From CBDCRK01 sp965220955 (GTDB lineage: Bacteria > Desulfobacterota > Binatia > Bin18 > CBDCRK01), in NCBI GenBank assembly GCA_965220955.1, contig CBDCRK010000044.1:41280-105279 (forward strand): 64,000 nucleotides of DNA, written 5' to 3'. Of the stretch, positions 50,662 to 58,704 are shown in pieces. Each line of letters starts with the position of its first letter. Within the stretch, counting starts at the first letter, position 1. Below the pieces are notes generated by a model. It was not told where the DNA came from and searched no databases. It saw only the letters and a program-made list of their open reading frames with translations. A program made the translations under genes and the position numbers.

Positions 50662-50725
50662 ACCCCCTCCGTGAGGGGGGGGACCGGGCGGGTCTAGGTC
50701 CAGGCGCGGCGCCTGGACCATAGAC
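50662..50725. repeat. Two strong hairpins beside the mini-CRISPR
   Basis: CCCCCTC-cgt-GAGGGGG at about 50663-50680 resembles a terminator stem. GTCTAGGTCCAGGC-gcggc-GCCTGGACCATAGAC (50692-50725) is a long stem that ends 5 bases before the first CRISPR-like repeat. Confidence 0.55.
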
Positions 50726-50730
50726 GAAGC

Positions 50731-50843
50731 GTTTCTGCAGCTCCCAAGGCTGCGGCCCCATTGAAGCCGTGCCCTGTCGCAGCTATAGATACCTCTCTTT
50801 CAGATCGTTTCCGCAGCTCCCAAGGCTGCGGCCCCATTGAAGC
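50731..50843 (+). CRISPR. Two-repeat mini-CRISPR with one spacer
   Basis: Two 37-base repeats at 50731-50767 and 50807-50843 differ at one base (GTTTCTGCAG versus GTTTCCGCAG) and are separated by a 39-base unique spacer. The repeat contains the stem GCAGC-tcccaag-GCTGC and ends in GGCCCCATTGAAGC, a 3' end typical of CRISPR repeats. Repeat and spacer lengths fit type I or III arrays. No cas gene is in the window, so it is an orphan or decayed array, or a chance duplication. Confidence 0.6.
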
Positions 50844-50883
50844 TAGGAAGTAACAAGCTGAGTTTCAACAGAAAGGGGGAAAC

Positions 50884-51120
50884 ATGACTGAGTTTGAAGC
50901 CGCCACCTTGGCCGCCCAACACACCGCCACGCTTACCGCCCTTGGGGTCGGGGTAGGGCAGCTTTTAGTTCTGGCCGGGGGGCTGTTCTTTATGTGGGCT
51001 GAAAGCCGCCGCAGGGGGCAGGAACACGCCGCACGTCACGAAGAAACAATGGCCGCGTTGCAGGTACAGGGAGAGGCCCTGCGCACGCTGATTGAGCGCA
51101 CCGCGCCACCAAGCGCCTAA
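50884..51120 (+). CDS. Single-span membrane miniprotein, paralogue 2
   Basis: The 78-residue product starts after GAAAGGGGGAAAC. A periplasm-facing start is followed by one transmembrane helix (GVGVGQLLVLAGGLFFMWAE), then a charged helix (RRGQEHAARHEETMAALQVQ) and the tail GEALRTLIERTAPPSA. The last 45 or so residues match the divergent paralogue at 50124-50369. A strong terminator follows directly. The pair forms an inverted repeat of about 110 bp flanking the mini-CRISPR. Confidence 0.65.
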   Translation: MTEFEAATLAAQHTATLTALGVGVGQLLVLAGGLFFMWAESRRRGQEHAARHEETMAALQVQGEALRTLIERTAPPSA

Positions 51121-51124
51121 ACGA

Positions 51125-51147
51125 TCCCCCCGCACGCGCGGGGGGGT
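51125..51147 (+). terminator. Terminator-like hairpin
   Basis: CCCCCCGCACGCGCGGGGGG forms a GC-rich stem right after the membrane miniprotein gene. A long T-run is absent, so efficiency is uncertain. Confidence 0.55.
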
Positions 51148-51163
51148 AGAAAGGAAAAATGCT

Positions 51164-51292
51164 ATGCAAGACCTTACGACTACCGCACTACCTGCTACGC
51201 TCAGCACCACCGCCCGGCAACTGACCGCCGCGTCACTCTCAGAGAATACACGCCGGGCTTACACCGCAGCGCTACAACGTTTTGATGACTAG
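51164..51292 (+). pseudogene. N-terminal fragment of a tyrosine recombinase
   Basis: AAAGGAAAAATGCT precedes the ATG. The 42 residues end in ASLSENTRRAYTAALQRFDD, the core-binding (SAM-like) helix of phage-type integrases. A stop follows at once, and the catalytic domain is missing. The end overlaps the truncated hicA, so integrase and toxin pieces were joined by recombination. Confidence 0.6.
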
Positions 51293-51443
51293 AGGCAGAG
51301 GTGGGAAAGGAAGCCATAGAAATTTTAAACATCCGAAGGGCCTTCGTATCACCATTAGTGGAAGACCGGGAAGCGAGGCGCAGGCATATCAAGAGCGCGA
51401 TGTGAAGAAAGCGCTAGACAGAGTCCGCCATGAAAAAGGGTAA
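51285..51443 (+). pseudogene. HicA-like toxin gene lacking its N-terminus
   Basis: The frame gives RGGKGSHRNFKHPKGLRITI, then SGRPGSEAQAYQERDVKKAL. It matches the HicA dsRBD-like core with the catalytic His in GSHRNFKHP. The first strand and helix that normally precede it are replaced by the integrase fragment, though an in-frame ATG at 51285 remains. It overlaps hicB by 14 bases. The toxin is probably inactive. Confidence 0.6.
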
Positions 51444-51768
51444 TCGCTACTTGAAAATTGTCGAATGGTCCGACGAGGATCAGTGCTATATTGGGAGAGC
51501 TCCCGGCGTTATGCTGGGCGGGGTGCATGGCCAAGATGAAGCCAAGGTGTACGCCGAATTGTGCACAGCCGTGGAAGAGTGGATACAGATCCAGGAAGCC
51601 GATGGCGACCCACTCCCGCCCGAGACCGCAAACAAGGCGTATTCGGGCAAATTCAACCTGCGGGTAGGCAAAGCCCTGCACGAACGGTTGACCATCGCTG
51701 CCCTCAAAGCCGATCAGAGCCTGAACTCATTCTGTGTGAAAGTCCTCGAAAAAGAGATCGGCAGCTAG
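51430..51768 (+). CDS. hicB: HicB-like antitoxin
   Basis: The 112-residue protein has the partial RNase H-like HicB domain (LKIVEWSDEDQCYIGRAPGV, HGQDEAKVYAELCTAVEEWI). A ribbon-helix-helix follows (KFNLRVGKALHERLTIAALK, SLNSFCVKVLEKEI). HicB binds HicA and its own promoter. It overlaps the truncated hicA and appears intact, so it is another orphan antitoxin. Confidence 0.85.
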   Translation: MKKGNRYLKIVEWSDEDQCYIGRAPGVMLGGVHGQDEAKVYAELCTAVEEWIQIQEADGDPLPPETANKAYSGKFNLRVGKALHERLTIAALKADQSLNSFCVKVLEKEIGS

Positions 51769-51818
51769 CCCACCCCCGCCGCCTTGACTATCTCCCCGCC
51801 TGCCCCATACTGCGTCCG

Positions 51819-51909
51819 ATGAAGACCTCCCCCACAGCGCATCTTTTACGGCTGGATCGTGCTCGGCCTGGCTTCTACCATCCTGTTTGTCGCCTACGGC
51901 ATTCAATAG
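51819..51909 (+). pseudogene. N-terminal scrap of an MFS transporter gene
   Basis: After a frame change the bases read RIFYGWIVLGLASTILFVAY, then GIQ and a stop. FYGWiVL....l.FvaYGI is the first membrane helix of many major facilitator transporters. No further helix remains. Confidence 0.4.
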
Positions 51910-51975
51910 GGCGGTGGGGGTGGTGGCGTCTTGCCCGGCCTTGCGGGCTTCCCAGGCGCGTTCTGGATCTGCGTG

Positions 51976-52469
51976 TCAGACTCCATACTGATCTTGTATC
52001 ACCCGGTAGGCTGCGGCCTCGCACTTTTCGTTCAGCTTTGGGTCTTCTTGAATATCGGTATGCCCCGCCCAGCCGGTGACCTCGGTGAGTCTCCGTGACA
52101 GGCGGGTGTTGCGTTGTCGAGCCTCCGTGTCGTCGATGTCATCAAGATCGCCCCACAAGTCTTGCCATTCGACCTCAAGGGCGCTGCATTCAATGCTGAT
52201 TGCGTGCAGGATTGCGGCTTTTTTGCATAGTCTGACGCGAAATCCCAAACGACACACAGGGCGACCAGACCGCCAGCAACAATCTGAACGACCTCTGGAA
52301 ACAGATCAAGCAGGGCTGCAATGCCGCTCGCCGCTGCGGCAAACAACACGACGCGAATCCAGAAATGTTTGCGTCGATGGCGATCAGCCAGGGTCTCGTA
52401 GTAACGGGCGAGCCTGGCCATATCCAAGAGTCCTTGCCAGATGGTGTTTCGCGTCTGATCGCTAACCAT
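51976..52469 (-). pseudogene. Two-TM protein with frameshift at an A6 run (SLATT-like topology)
   Basis: Frame one, from the ATG at 52469, reads IWQGLLDMARLARYYETLAD, then two membrane helices (WIRVVLFAAAASGIAALLDL and VVQIVAGGLVALCVVWDFAS). At GCAAAAAAGCC near 52235 the sense leaves the frame and continues as AAILHAISIECSALEVEWQD, ending at 51976 (AYRVIQDQYGV). Joined, the product is about 165 residues: short helix, two TMs, cytoplasmic helical tail. That topology recalls SLATT-type effector proteins of bacterial conflict systems, by inference only. The A6 run could be an assembly error or a slippage site. Confidence 0.55.
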
Positions 52470-52677
52470 GTCTCTTGCCTGCCGTGGATTACTTGGCTTC
52501 AAGCCATCCTACCCTGATTCATCATCCACGCAAACCGACCCATGCCTTCCGTTTATCCAGAACGCCCCGGACGGCTCAAGAGCTGCACCGCAGGTCACGC
52601 CCTGTATGGAGGCCAAATTCCTGACCGAGGCCACCGCGCCGAACTCCGTCAATCGTTTCTCGGTCGAGGGCGTCGGA

Positions 52678-52926
52678 TTACGCTCCGCTAATCCGACCTA
52701 CCGGGCTGATCTCTCTTGCATGGGTGAGGTCCGTGCGGGCTACCGGGCGCACCTGGGACGGCAACACCGTGGCGAGCGCTGCGGTGTTGCCGTCGAGAGC
52801 CAGGAACTCCACCTCGAAAGCTTCTCCTTTGGGATAGACATGGACAATCGTTCCGACATCTCCCGCCTTCAAGTCCCTATCGGCAATATCGTCCGTGAGC
52901 ACGATACGGTCATGTTCTTCAAGCAT
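52678..52926 (-). CDS. DUF4926 protein
   Basis: From the ATG at 52926 (AGGAGGGAAA before it) the 82-residue product reads LEEHDRIVLTDDIADRDLKA, GDVGTIVHVYPKGEAFEVEF and ATVLPSQVRPV, the SH3-like DUF4926 pattern. It overlaps the DUF6883 gene by 8 bases. The two are a coupled small-gene pair resembling a toxin-antitoxin or immunity arrangement, without proof. Confidence 0.8.
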   Translation of the reverse strand: MLEEHDRIVLTDDIADRDLKAGDVGTIVHVYPKGEAFEVEFLALDGNTAALATVLPSQVRPVARTDLTHAREISPVGRISGA

Positions 52927-53272
52927 TTTCCCTCCTGAGCGGATATGCGGTGATGAGCCGTGGCTCGTTGTTCGCTTTGTCAATAATCCACACAGTCCTT
53001 ACATAGGGGTTCCGTCCATCAGGCGTTTCGATAATACCATCAACGCTGTAGCGCGTCCCGTAGTCCGATACCGTCATCTCGGCGATTTCATTCCTCGCTC
53101 CGTGGTCGCGCAGGGCCGCGGCAAAGCTTTGCCATTGCTCTACCTCAAACCCGAAGCGTGAGAAGAAGGCCGCCTTGCTCTGGCCGTCGGGATGGCTTGT
53201 CGAAAGCAGGTAGTTGATGACCTTGGCCCTATCTATCCGGGCCTGGTGTGCATTGGGTAACTTCAACAACAC
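52919..53272 (-). CDS. DUF6883 protein
   Basis: Starting at GTG 53272 or TTG 53266 (GAGGGG just before), the product of about 117 residues reads LKLPNAHQARIDRAKVINYL, LSTSHPDGQSKAAFFSRFGF and IIETPDGRNPYVRTVWIIDK, then EPRLITAYPL. This is the DUF6883 pattern (PNA.ra.id..K...YLLs..HP.G..KA.FF). The family has no assigned function. It precedes and overlaps the DUF4926 gene. Confidence 0.75.
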   Translation of the reverse strand: MLLKLPNAHQARIDRAKVINYLLSTSHPDGQSKAAFFSRFGFEVEQWQSFAAALRDHGARNEIAEMTVSDYGTRYSVDGIIETPDGRNPYVRTVWIIDKANNEPRLITAYPLRRENA

Positions 53273-53365
53273 CCCCTCGACGGGCAGGCGCAGTGTCCCT
53301 CGTTGTTCGCCAACACAACTCGACAAGACGCTCGAAATCGGATTCCTGACTCATAGTGCCGTAGG

Positions 53366-56269
53366 TCAGGTTAGCGAAGCGTAACCTGACATCTCCTCGC
53401 CGCCAGTCACTGGCCACCCGCCCCGTGTCAGATTCAATTCCAGCATTTCACGCAGTGCGTCATCGTCAGAAATATCCACCTTCCAGCCGTAGGCCGCTGC
53501 CACGGCGGCATCAAGGCTTGCGTGGGCGTCGGCCAGCCATTGCGGGCGAGTGTTGTACAGGTTGGTCAGGGTACGCTTCTTGAGAGCTTTCGCTGCATCC
53601 TTATTACGCGGCACCGGGCGTTTGGGATAGTCGGGAACCGGCTCGTCTACCCACTCGACCCATTCGGGCGGGTTGAGCCAGCGGTTGCGAAGTTCGACTA
53701 GCCGCCGGGCGGCCTCGGCAATAACAGCGGCACGCGGGTCGGCGGCGTACTCGGTGGCGGGAATGTCGGGCGTCAGCCCATCTGGAAACGGGAAGGTCTC
53801 GAAGGTGGTGGTCGGCGTGTAGTGTGGGCGGTCTTCCAGGCTGGCGCCAAGACGGAGCGACCATGCTTCGTGGAAGCGGCTGTGCAGGATGCCGAAGGTT
53901 GTGTCGTCGTCGCGGGCGACGACGATCAGGCGACTGTCGGGGCAGGTGCGGGCGTCGCACCACACAAACAGCCGGTGCTTGGCGAGACGCGGCGTGGCGA
54001 TATAGCGAGACAGGCCATTCAACGCCCGCCACATGCCCTGTCTCGGCTCGACATGTCGCCACCAATAGACCCGATAGGATTCACGGCGGTTCTGTTGCCT
54101 CACGGGGCGGACATATTTCTTCACATATCGAAACGGCTCCTCGTAGAGTGCGGCTTCCCGTTCAGACATGCTCCAACCGAAATCGACGATCCACTTGCCT
54201 GCGGGGCGGCGAGTCAGGTCCATACCGTTGATCCAGGGCCTTACTACGTCCGCGTTGGGCCGGCCGTTGGGGTTTGTCGGCAAGCGCAGCCAGGTGCGGG
54301 CCAGATCGCCTGCGACGTCGAAGGAGCCGCCTTTGGTGTCGCCCATGAAGGCGACGCCGGTGTTCCGAGCAAGACGTTTCGCTCTGGTTAGATCGACGCC
54401 CGTATCCCCACGTCGCGCAGTCAGGTCGGCGTAGACTTCGTCCACGGGCCGGCCGTTGAGTCGCACTTGGGTCGGCGGGTTGCCTGCTCTGCTTGAGAAG
54501 CAGACTAGGGAGACGCGCACGGCTGCACCGTCGACCACCCACGGCTCGTCTGCCCAGGCGTCAAAGATCAGACGTCCGTCGGTGGCGGCCCGCAGCGCCT
54601 TCCGGTTCGCGCCGCCACGAATGGAGTTAGTGGCGATGAGTCCGGCTCGTTGCGCATTGCCCGATCCGATATGCCGTCCGGCCTTCTCGAACCAGTAACA
54701 GACGAGATCGGCTTCTTTCGGCACGCGACCTTCGTAAGCTCTAAACATCCTGGAGACATAGTCCTCGCCGAGATTCCTTATCAGCAGTTTGCCACCGAGA
54801 AACGGCGGATTGCCGATCACCACATCGGCCTTGGGCCACTCTGGCTCCCCACCCTCCGGTGTCAGAATAGCGTCGCGGCATTCGATGGTATCGAGCGGTT
54901 TCAGGATCGGATCGCGCGACCCGGCAAAGCCGTTGTGTCGCATCCACTGAATTTCGCCGATCCACACTGAGACGCGGGCCAGTTCGGCGGCATACGGGTT
55001 GATCTCAATGCCCTTGACGTTGGCCGGGCCGATGGTGGGGAATTCTCTCTCTAAGCCCAGCGCTTCGGCTTCCAACTGTACGCGATGCTCTAGGTCTTTG
55101 AGGGCGTGAAGTGCCAGATAGAGGAAGTTGCCAGAGCCACAGGCAGGGTCAAGCACGGTGAAGCTACGCAGCCGCTCCAGGAACTTGCCTAACAGGCGCT
55201 CGGCTTCGGCCCGGCGGCGCGGGCGCGTGGCCGGAGATTTGGCGGTCTCCGCTCTTTCCAGAACAGCAGCGATCTCGACCTTGGCAGTCTCCCACTCGGC
55301 CAGCCAGGGACGAATGATCACCGGCTCGACGATCAGCATGATCTTGTCACGGTCGGTGTAATGCGCGCCCAGTTGCGAGCGCTTGTCCGGGTCAAGCCCG
55401 CGCTCGAACAGTGTACCCAGGATCGAAGGATCAATCTCCGACCAGTCGAGGGCCGCAGCCGCGAGCACGGTATCAATGTCGGTCTTCTCCAGCGGCAGGG
55501 CGGTATCGTCGTCGAACAACCCGCCATTGAACCACGCCACCGGCTCAAAGCCGATCCGCCCCCCTGTGGACATAGCTCCGAATAGGTCATGGGCCAGTTC
55601 GGCAAACTCCTCGGTCTGCTGCCGCGCTTGCTCCAGCATCCGGGTGAACATCCTACTCGGCAGCAAGCCCACATCCTCGGCGAACATGCAGAAGACAAGT
55701 CGGTTGACGAAGTGCGCAACTGTATGACTCTCGTGGCCGCGTTCCCGCAAGCCCTGCGCCAGCGAAGCGAAGGATGCCGCCGCCCGCTCGGTGAGAGACT
55801 GCCGGCTCTCGCCGGGCCGCAGCCGTTCCGGATCGGACAGCGCCCATTTGAGTTTGTCGCGCGTGGCCGCGTCGGTGAGATCGTCCAGCTCGAACTCGTG
55901 GGTCTCGCTTACGGTGTTCGTCCAGTTGGTGCGGATGCGGAACCGCGCCATGTCCGAGACGATCAGCAGCGGCGGATTCTCCAACGCCAGGGCGTATTGC
56001 CGGAGCTGATTGAAGGCCACGTCCAGGTCCTTGTGTTTGCCCTTGTACTCCCAGGCAAAGTGATGGCGCTTCCACACATCGGCCCAGCCGTCGCCGCCGC
56101 TGTCTTTGCGCGCGCCGCGCTCGAAGCAGTACTGATCGCCGGTGGGATCGGCTTGGGCGGGTGTCGGCTCGTCCAGCAGCCGACATAGGTCAATGAAATG
56201 TTCCTGCGCCGCCGAGCGCTCCTTGAGTGCGGAGGCACGCCACTTGGCAATGAACTCGCCCGGTGTCAT
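53366..56269 (-). CDS. MmeI-like type IIL restriction-modification enzyme
   Basis: About 967 residues from the ATG at 56269 (GTG at 56299 is possible). The N-terminal nuclease domain has GGDGWADVWKRHHFAWEYKG (D64, E74, K76: PD-ExK). A helical spacer is followed by the gamma-class adenine methylase: LGAHYTDRDKIMLIVEPVII, SFTVLDPACGSGNFLYLALH (motif I) and ADVVIGNPPFLGGKLL (motif IV NPPF). A recognition domain (QNRRESYRVYWWRHVEPRQG, SRYIATPRLAKHRLFVWCDA) and a C-terminal helical part complete it. One chain both methylates and cuts DNA 20 or so bases away in MmeI relatives. It appears intact. Confidence 0.9.
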   Translation of the reverse strand: MTPGEFIAKWRASALKERSAAQEHFIDLCRLLDEPTPAQADPTGDQYCFERGARKDSGGDGWADVWKRHHFAWEYKGKHKDLDVAFNQLRQYALALENPPLLIVSDMARFRIRTNWTNTVSETHEFELDDLTDAATRDKLKWALSDPERLRPGESRQSLTERAAASFASLAQGLRERGHESHTVAHFVNRLVFCMFAEDVGLLPSRMFTRMLEQARQQTEEFAELAHDLFGAMSTGGRIGFEPVAWFNGGLFDDDTALPLEKTDIDTVLAAAALDWSEIDPSILGTLFERGLDPDKRSQLGAHYTDRDKIMLIVEPVIIRPWLAEWETAKVEIAAVLERAETAKSPATRPRRRAEAERLLGKFLERLRSFTVLDPACGSGNFLYLALHALKDLEHRVQLEAEALGLEREFPTIGPANVKGIEINPYAAELARVSVWIGEIQWMRHNGFAGSRDPILKPLDTIECRDAILTPEGGEPEWPKADVVIGNPPFLGGKLLIRNLGEDYVSRMFRAYEGRVPKEADLVCYWFEKAGRHIGSGNAQRAGLIATNSIRGGANRKALRAATDGRLIFDAWADEPWVVDGAAVRVSLVCFSSRAGNPPTQVRLNGRPVDEVYADLTARRGDTGVDLTRAKRLARNTGVAFMGDTKGGSFDVAGDLARTWLRLPTNPNGRPNADVVRPWINGMDLTRRPAGKWIVDFGWSMSEREAALYEEPFRYVKKYVRPVRQQNRRESYRVYWWRHVEPRQGMWRALNGLSRYIATPRLAKHRLFVWCDARTCPDSRLIVVARDDDTTFGILHSRFHEAWSLRLGASLEDRPHYTPTTTFETFPFPDGLTPDIPATEYAADPRAAVIAEAARRLVELRNRWLNPPEWVEWVDEPVPDYPKRPVPRNKDAAKALKKRTLTNLYNTRPQWLADAHASLDAAVAAAYGWKVDISDDDALREMLELNLTRGGWPVTGGEEMSGYASLT

Positions 56270-56302
56270 GGCGACGCCCTGTTTGTGAAAGCCCGGCACA
56301 AA

Positions 56303-56343
56303 AAAGAGGCGACCCGAGGAGCTACCGTGAGTCGCCTCTTTAG
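56303..56343 (-). terminator. Rho-independent terminator of the signalling operon
   Basis: AAAGAGGCGAC and GTCGCCTCTTT form an 11-bp stem with an 18-base loop. Read on the minus strand the stem is followed by TTTTTTG. It lies just downstream of the histidine kinase stop and upstream of the MmeI-like gene. Confidence 0.85.
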
Positions 56344-56436
56344 AGTTGGCGCTGTACCGAATTGGGAAACGGACGTGCTGTCACAAAGCACGGGGAGTGG
56401 GTTCAATTTAACTTCAATCCTCAAGCACAAGCTTGC

Positions 56437-58704
56437 TCAATGGATAGAATCCGCCTGTTCTCCCCGATTTCCCCCCCGGGCCGCTTCCGCAGGCGGCTCG
56501 AGCGGGAGGACCACCCGCATCTCGGTGAAAGCTCCCTCCTCGCTGTCAAGCCGAATGGAACCACCGTGGCGGGTGAGAATGTCGGTGGTCAGTGACAGGC
56601 CGAGCCCCGTCCCCTCGCCCGTCTTTTTGGTAGTCATGAAGGGCTCGAAGATCCGTTCGCGCAGTTCTTCTGGAATACCGGGGCCGTTATCGCGGATACA
56701 GAACTCGGCCTGATCCTCCAGGCGGCGGCTGGCGATACGCAGCTGCGGCTCATAGTCTCCGTCCGACTTTCGACGCTTCTCCTCGACAGCCTGGCAGGCA
56801 TTCGTGACCAGGTTGAGGAAAACCCGGCCGAGGTCCTGGGGAACAACTTCGAGCGTACCCATCTCCGGGTCGAGGTCCTGGGTCAGCGTCACGTTGAAGT
56901 CCGAGTTGTTGGCGCGCATCGCGTGATAGGCAAGGTCCACGTACTGCTTCAGCAGGGCGTTCACGTCGGTCTCCCGCCACTCGCCCGGCGTTGCGCGGGA
57001 ATGCTCGAGCATGCTGTGCACAATGCCGTCGGCGCGCTGGCCATGCTCTTTCACCTTCTGGAGGTTAAGCCTGAGATCAGGAAGGATTGATCCAATTTCT
57101 TCAGAAAGATCGACCTGCCCCTCCTTCGCTTCCTTCATCACTTCCTCAATTTCATCGATCAGTTCAACGGAGAGATCCGAGAAGTTGTTGACAAAGTTGA
57201 GCGGGTTCTTGATTTCATGGGCCACGCCGGCCGTGAGCTGGCCGAGCGAGGCGAGCTTTTTCTCGGCGATGATCTGTTCCTGGGCCTGCCTGAGATTGTC
57301 CAGGGCCTGCTCGAGGGTGTGGTTCTTCGCGTCCAGCTCTTCGGCCAGCTTCTCGACCAGGTTCAGCCGCTGCACCTCGAGCGCGTAGCGCCGAAACACT
57401 TCCAGGGCTTTGGCCATATCGGCCACCTCGTCATTCCCTCCCACCTTGACCGGCACCTCCAGGTCACCGACGGCCATGGAGCGCATTGCTGCCGCCAGTC
57501 CGACAAGGCGGCGGACAAGATGGCGCCCGACGAATAACCAGCCGATGAGGACAGCGCCAGCGGTACTCAGGATGTTGAGCAGAACGAGGAGTACCATTCC
57601 GGTCTGGGCGGCAGACCGCGAGGAGTTGCTAGCTCTGACGGCCTCGCTGTTGATCTCTGCCACCAGCTTGTTCACCTCGGCCAGGAGCTGTTCGGAAGCC
57701 GCTTGTCCTCTTGTCAGTGCTTCCTGCTCCTGTTCCAGCCGACGAAGGGCTTCCCGGCGCAGCGGAATGATCCCCTCGGCAGATTCCCCCATTTGCGCCA
57801 GGCGTTCCAGATCCTCGCCAAGGAGACTGTCTGGAGTGCGAACCGACAGCCCTAAATAGGCGCGTCGGAAGTTCTGCACCGCGCTGCGGAAGCGTTCCTG
57901 CAAGGGCGGCAGGAGCCCACGGTCGGACAGGACAAGGGCTTCATCCAGCAGTAAGACGGCGAAGTTGGCCTGGTGGTTCACAGAGATAAGGTCCCGATAG
58001 TAGGCGAGTTCATCTTCAGAGGCTCGGTCACTGATCAGACTCGGCCGGTCCGGCAGGTTGCGCAACCCCTCCACCAGGTAAAAGGCCTGGTCGTCGATGG
58101 TGGTAACCAGGTGTCGTTCGATGCGCCGGTTCGTCTTGGCGAGTTCCTCCTTGAGACTCTCCAAGGTCTCGGCGATGACAAGGCGGCGGGCGGCCGATTT
58201 TTGTATTAACTCCAGGTGGGCACCGAGTTCGGTCAGGTGGAATTCGATCAACCGGGTCTGGGCACCGAAGGCGGAACGGGATTCAAGCTCTTGGATGAGC
58301 GCGCTGAGGGCGGCCCGCTCCCTGGCTATCGCTTCGGTCACTGCTTCGTGCTGTTGGGGCGAAGAAGCCGAGATGAGACGCTGCGCCCCGGTGACCACAA
58401 CGGCGCTTTGGCGAGCCGTGTCGACTGCGCTACTCAGGTTCGGGATGCTGTGCTCTGCAAGCCGGGCTTCGTAGTGGAGGATCTGGCGAAAGGAAAAATA
58501 GGCCACCAGGCTGGCGCTCAGGGTGAGGAGAACACCGCCCAGAAGGCCAAGATACAGCTTCGGCCCAATCCCGAAGCGCATCCCTACATCTGCGGTGAGG
58601 AGTCGAACATAATTGGATCTATCGGTGAGATACCGCTTTGGCCCACTCTCGATCTGTCCTCCCTTTTCTGGCGTTGTTTCGGGATCGGTGACAGGGCGAC
58701 TCAT
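56437..58704 (-). CDS. Membrane sensor histidine kinase with HAMP domain
   Basis: The 755-residue protein has TM1 (about 47-72, YLGLLGGVLLTLSASLVAYF), a large helical TorS-like periplasmic sensor (73-367), TM2 (368-392) and HAMP (393-445). A coiled coil (450-485) leads to HisKA with SLGQLTAGVAHEIKNPLNFV (phospho-His near 496). The ATPase domain shows LVTNACQAV (N box), FCIRDNGPGIP (G1) and KKTGEGTGLGLSLTTDI (G2). It has no receiver. Its start overlaps the binding-protein gene by ATGA, which argues that the binding protein delivers the signal to its sensor domain, as TorT does to TorS. Confidence 0.93.
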   Translation of the reverse strand: MSRPVTDPETTPEKGGQIESGPKRYLTDRSNYVRLLTADVGMRFGIGPKLYLGLLGGVLLTLSASLVAYFSFRQILHYEARLAEHSIPNLSSAVDTARQSAVVVTGAQRLISASSPQQHEAVTEAIARERAALSALIQELESRSAFGAQTRLIEFHLTELGAHLELIQKSAARRLVIAETLESLKEELAKTNRRIERHLVTTIDDQAFYLVEGLRNLPDRPSLISDRASEDELAYYRDLISVNHQANFAVLLLDEALVLSDRGLLPPLQERFRSAVQNFRRAYLGLSVRTPDSLLGEDLERLAQMGESAEGIIPLRREALRRLEQEQEALTRGQAASEQLLAEVNKLVAEINSEAVRASNSSRSAAQTGMVLLVLLNILSTAGAVLIGWLFVGRHLVRRLVGLAAAMRSMAVGDLEVPVKVGGNDEVADMAKALEVFRRYALEVQRLNLVEKLAEELDAKNHTLEQALDNLRQAQEQIIAEKKLASLGQLTAGVAHEIKNPLNFVNNFSDLSVELIDEIEEVMKEAKEGQVDLSEEIGSILPDLRLNLQKVKEHGQRADGIVHSMLEHSRATPGEWRETDVNALLKQYVDLAYHAMRANNSDFNVTLTQDLDPEMGTLEVVPQDLGRVFLNLVTNACQAVEEKRRKSDGDYEPQLRIASRRLEDQAEFCIRDNGPGIPEELRERIFEPFMTTKKTGEGTGLGLSLTTDILTRHGGSIRLDSEEGAFTEMRVVLPLEPPAEAARGGNRGEQADSIH

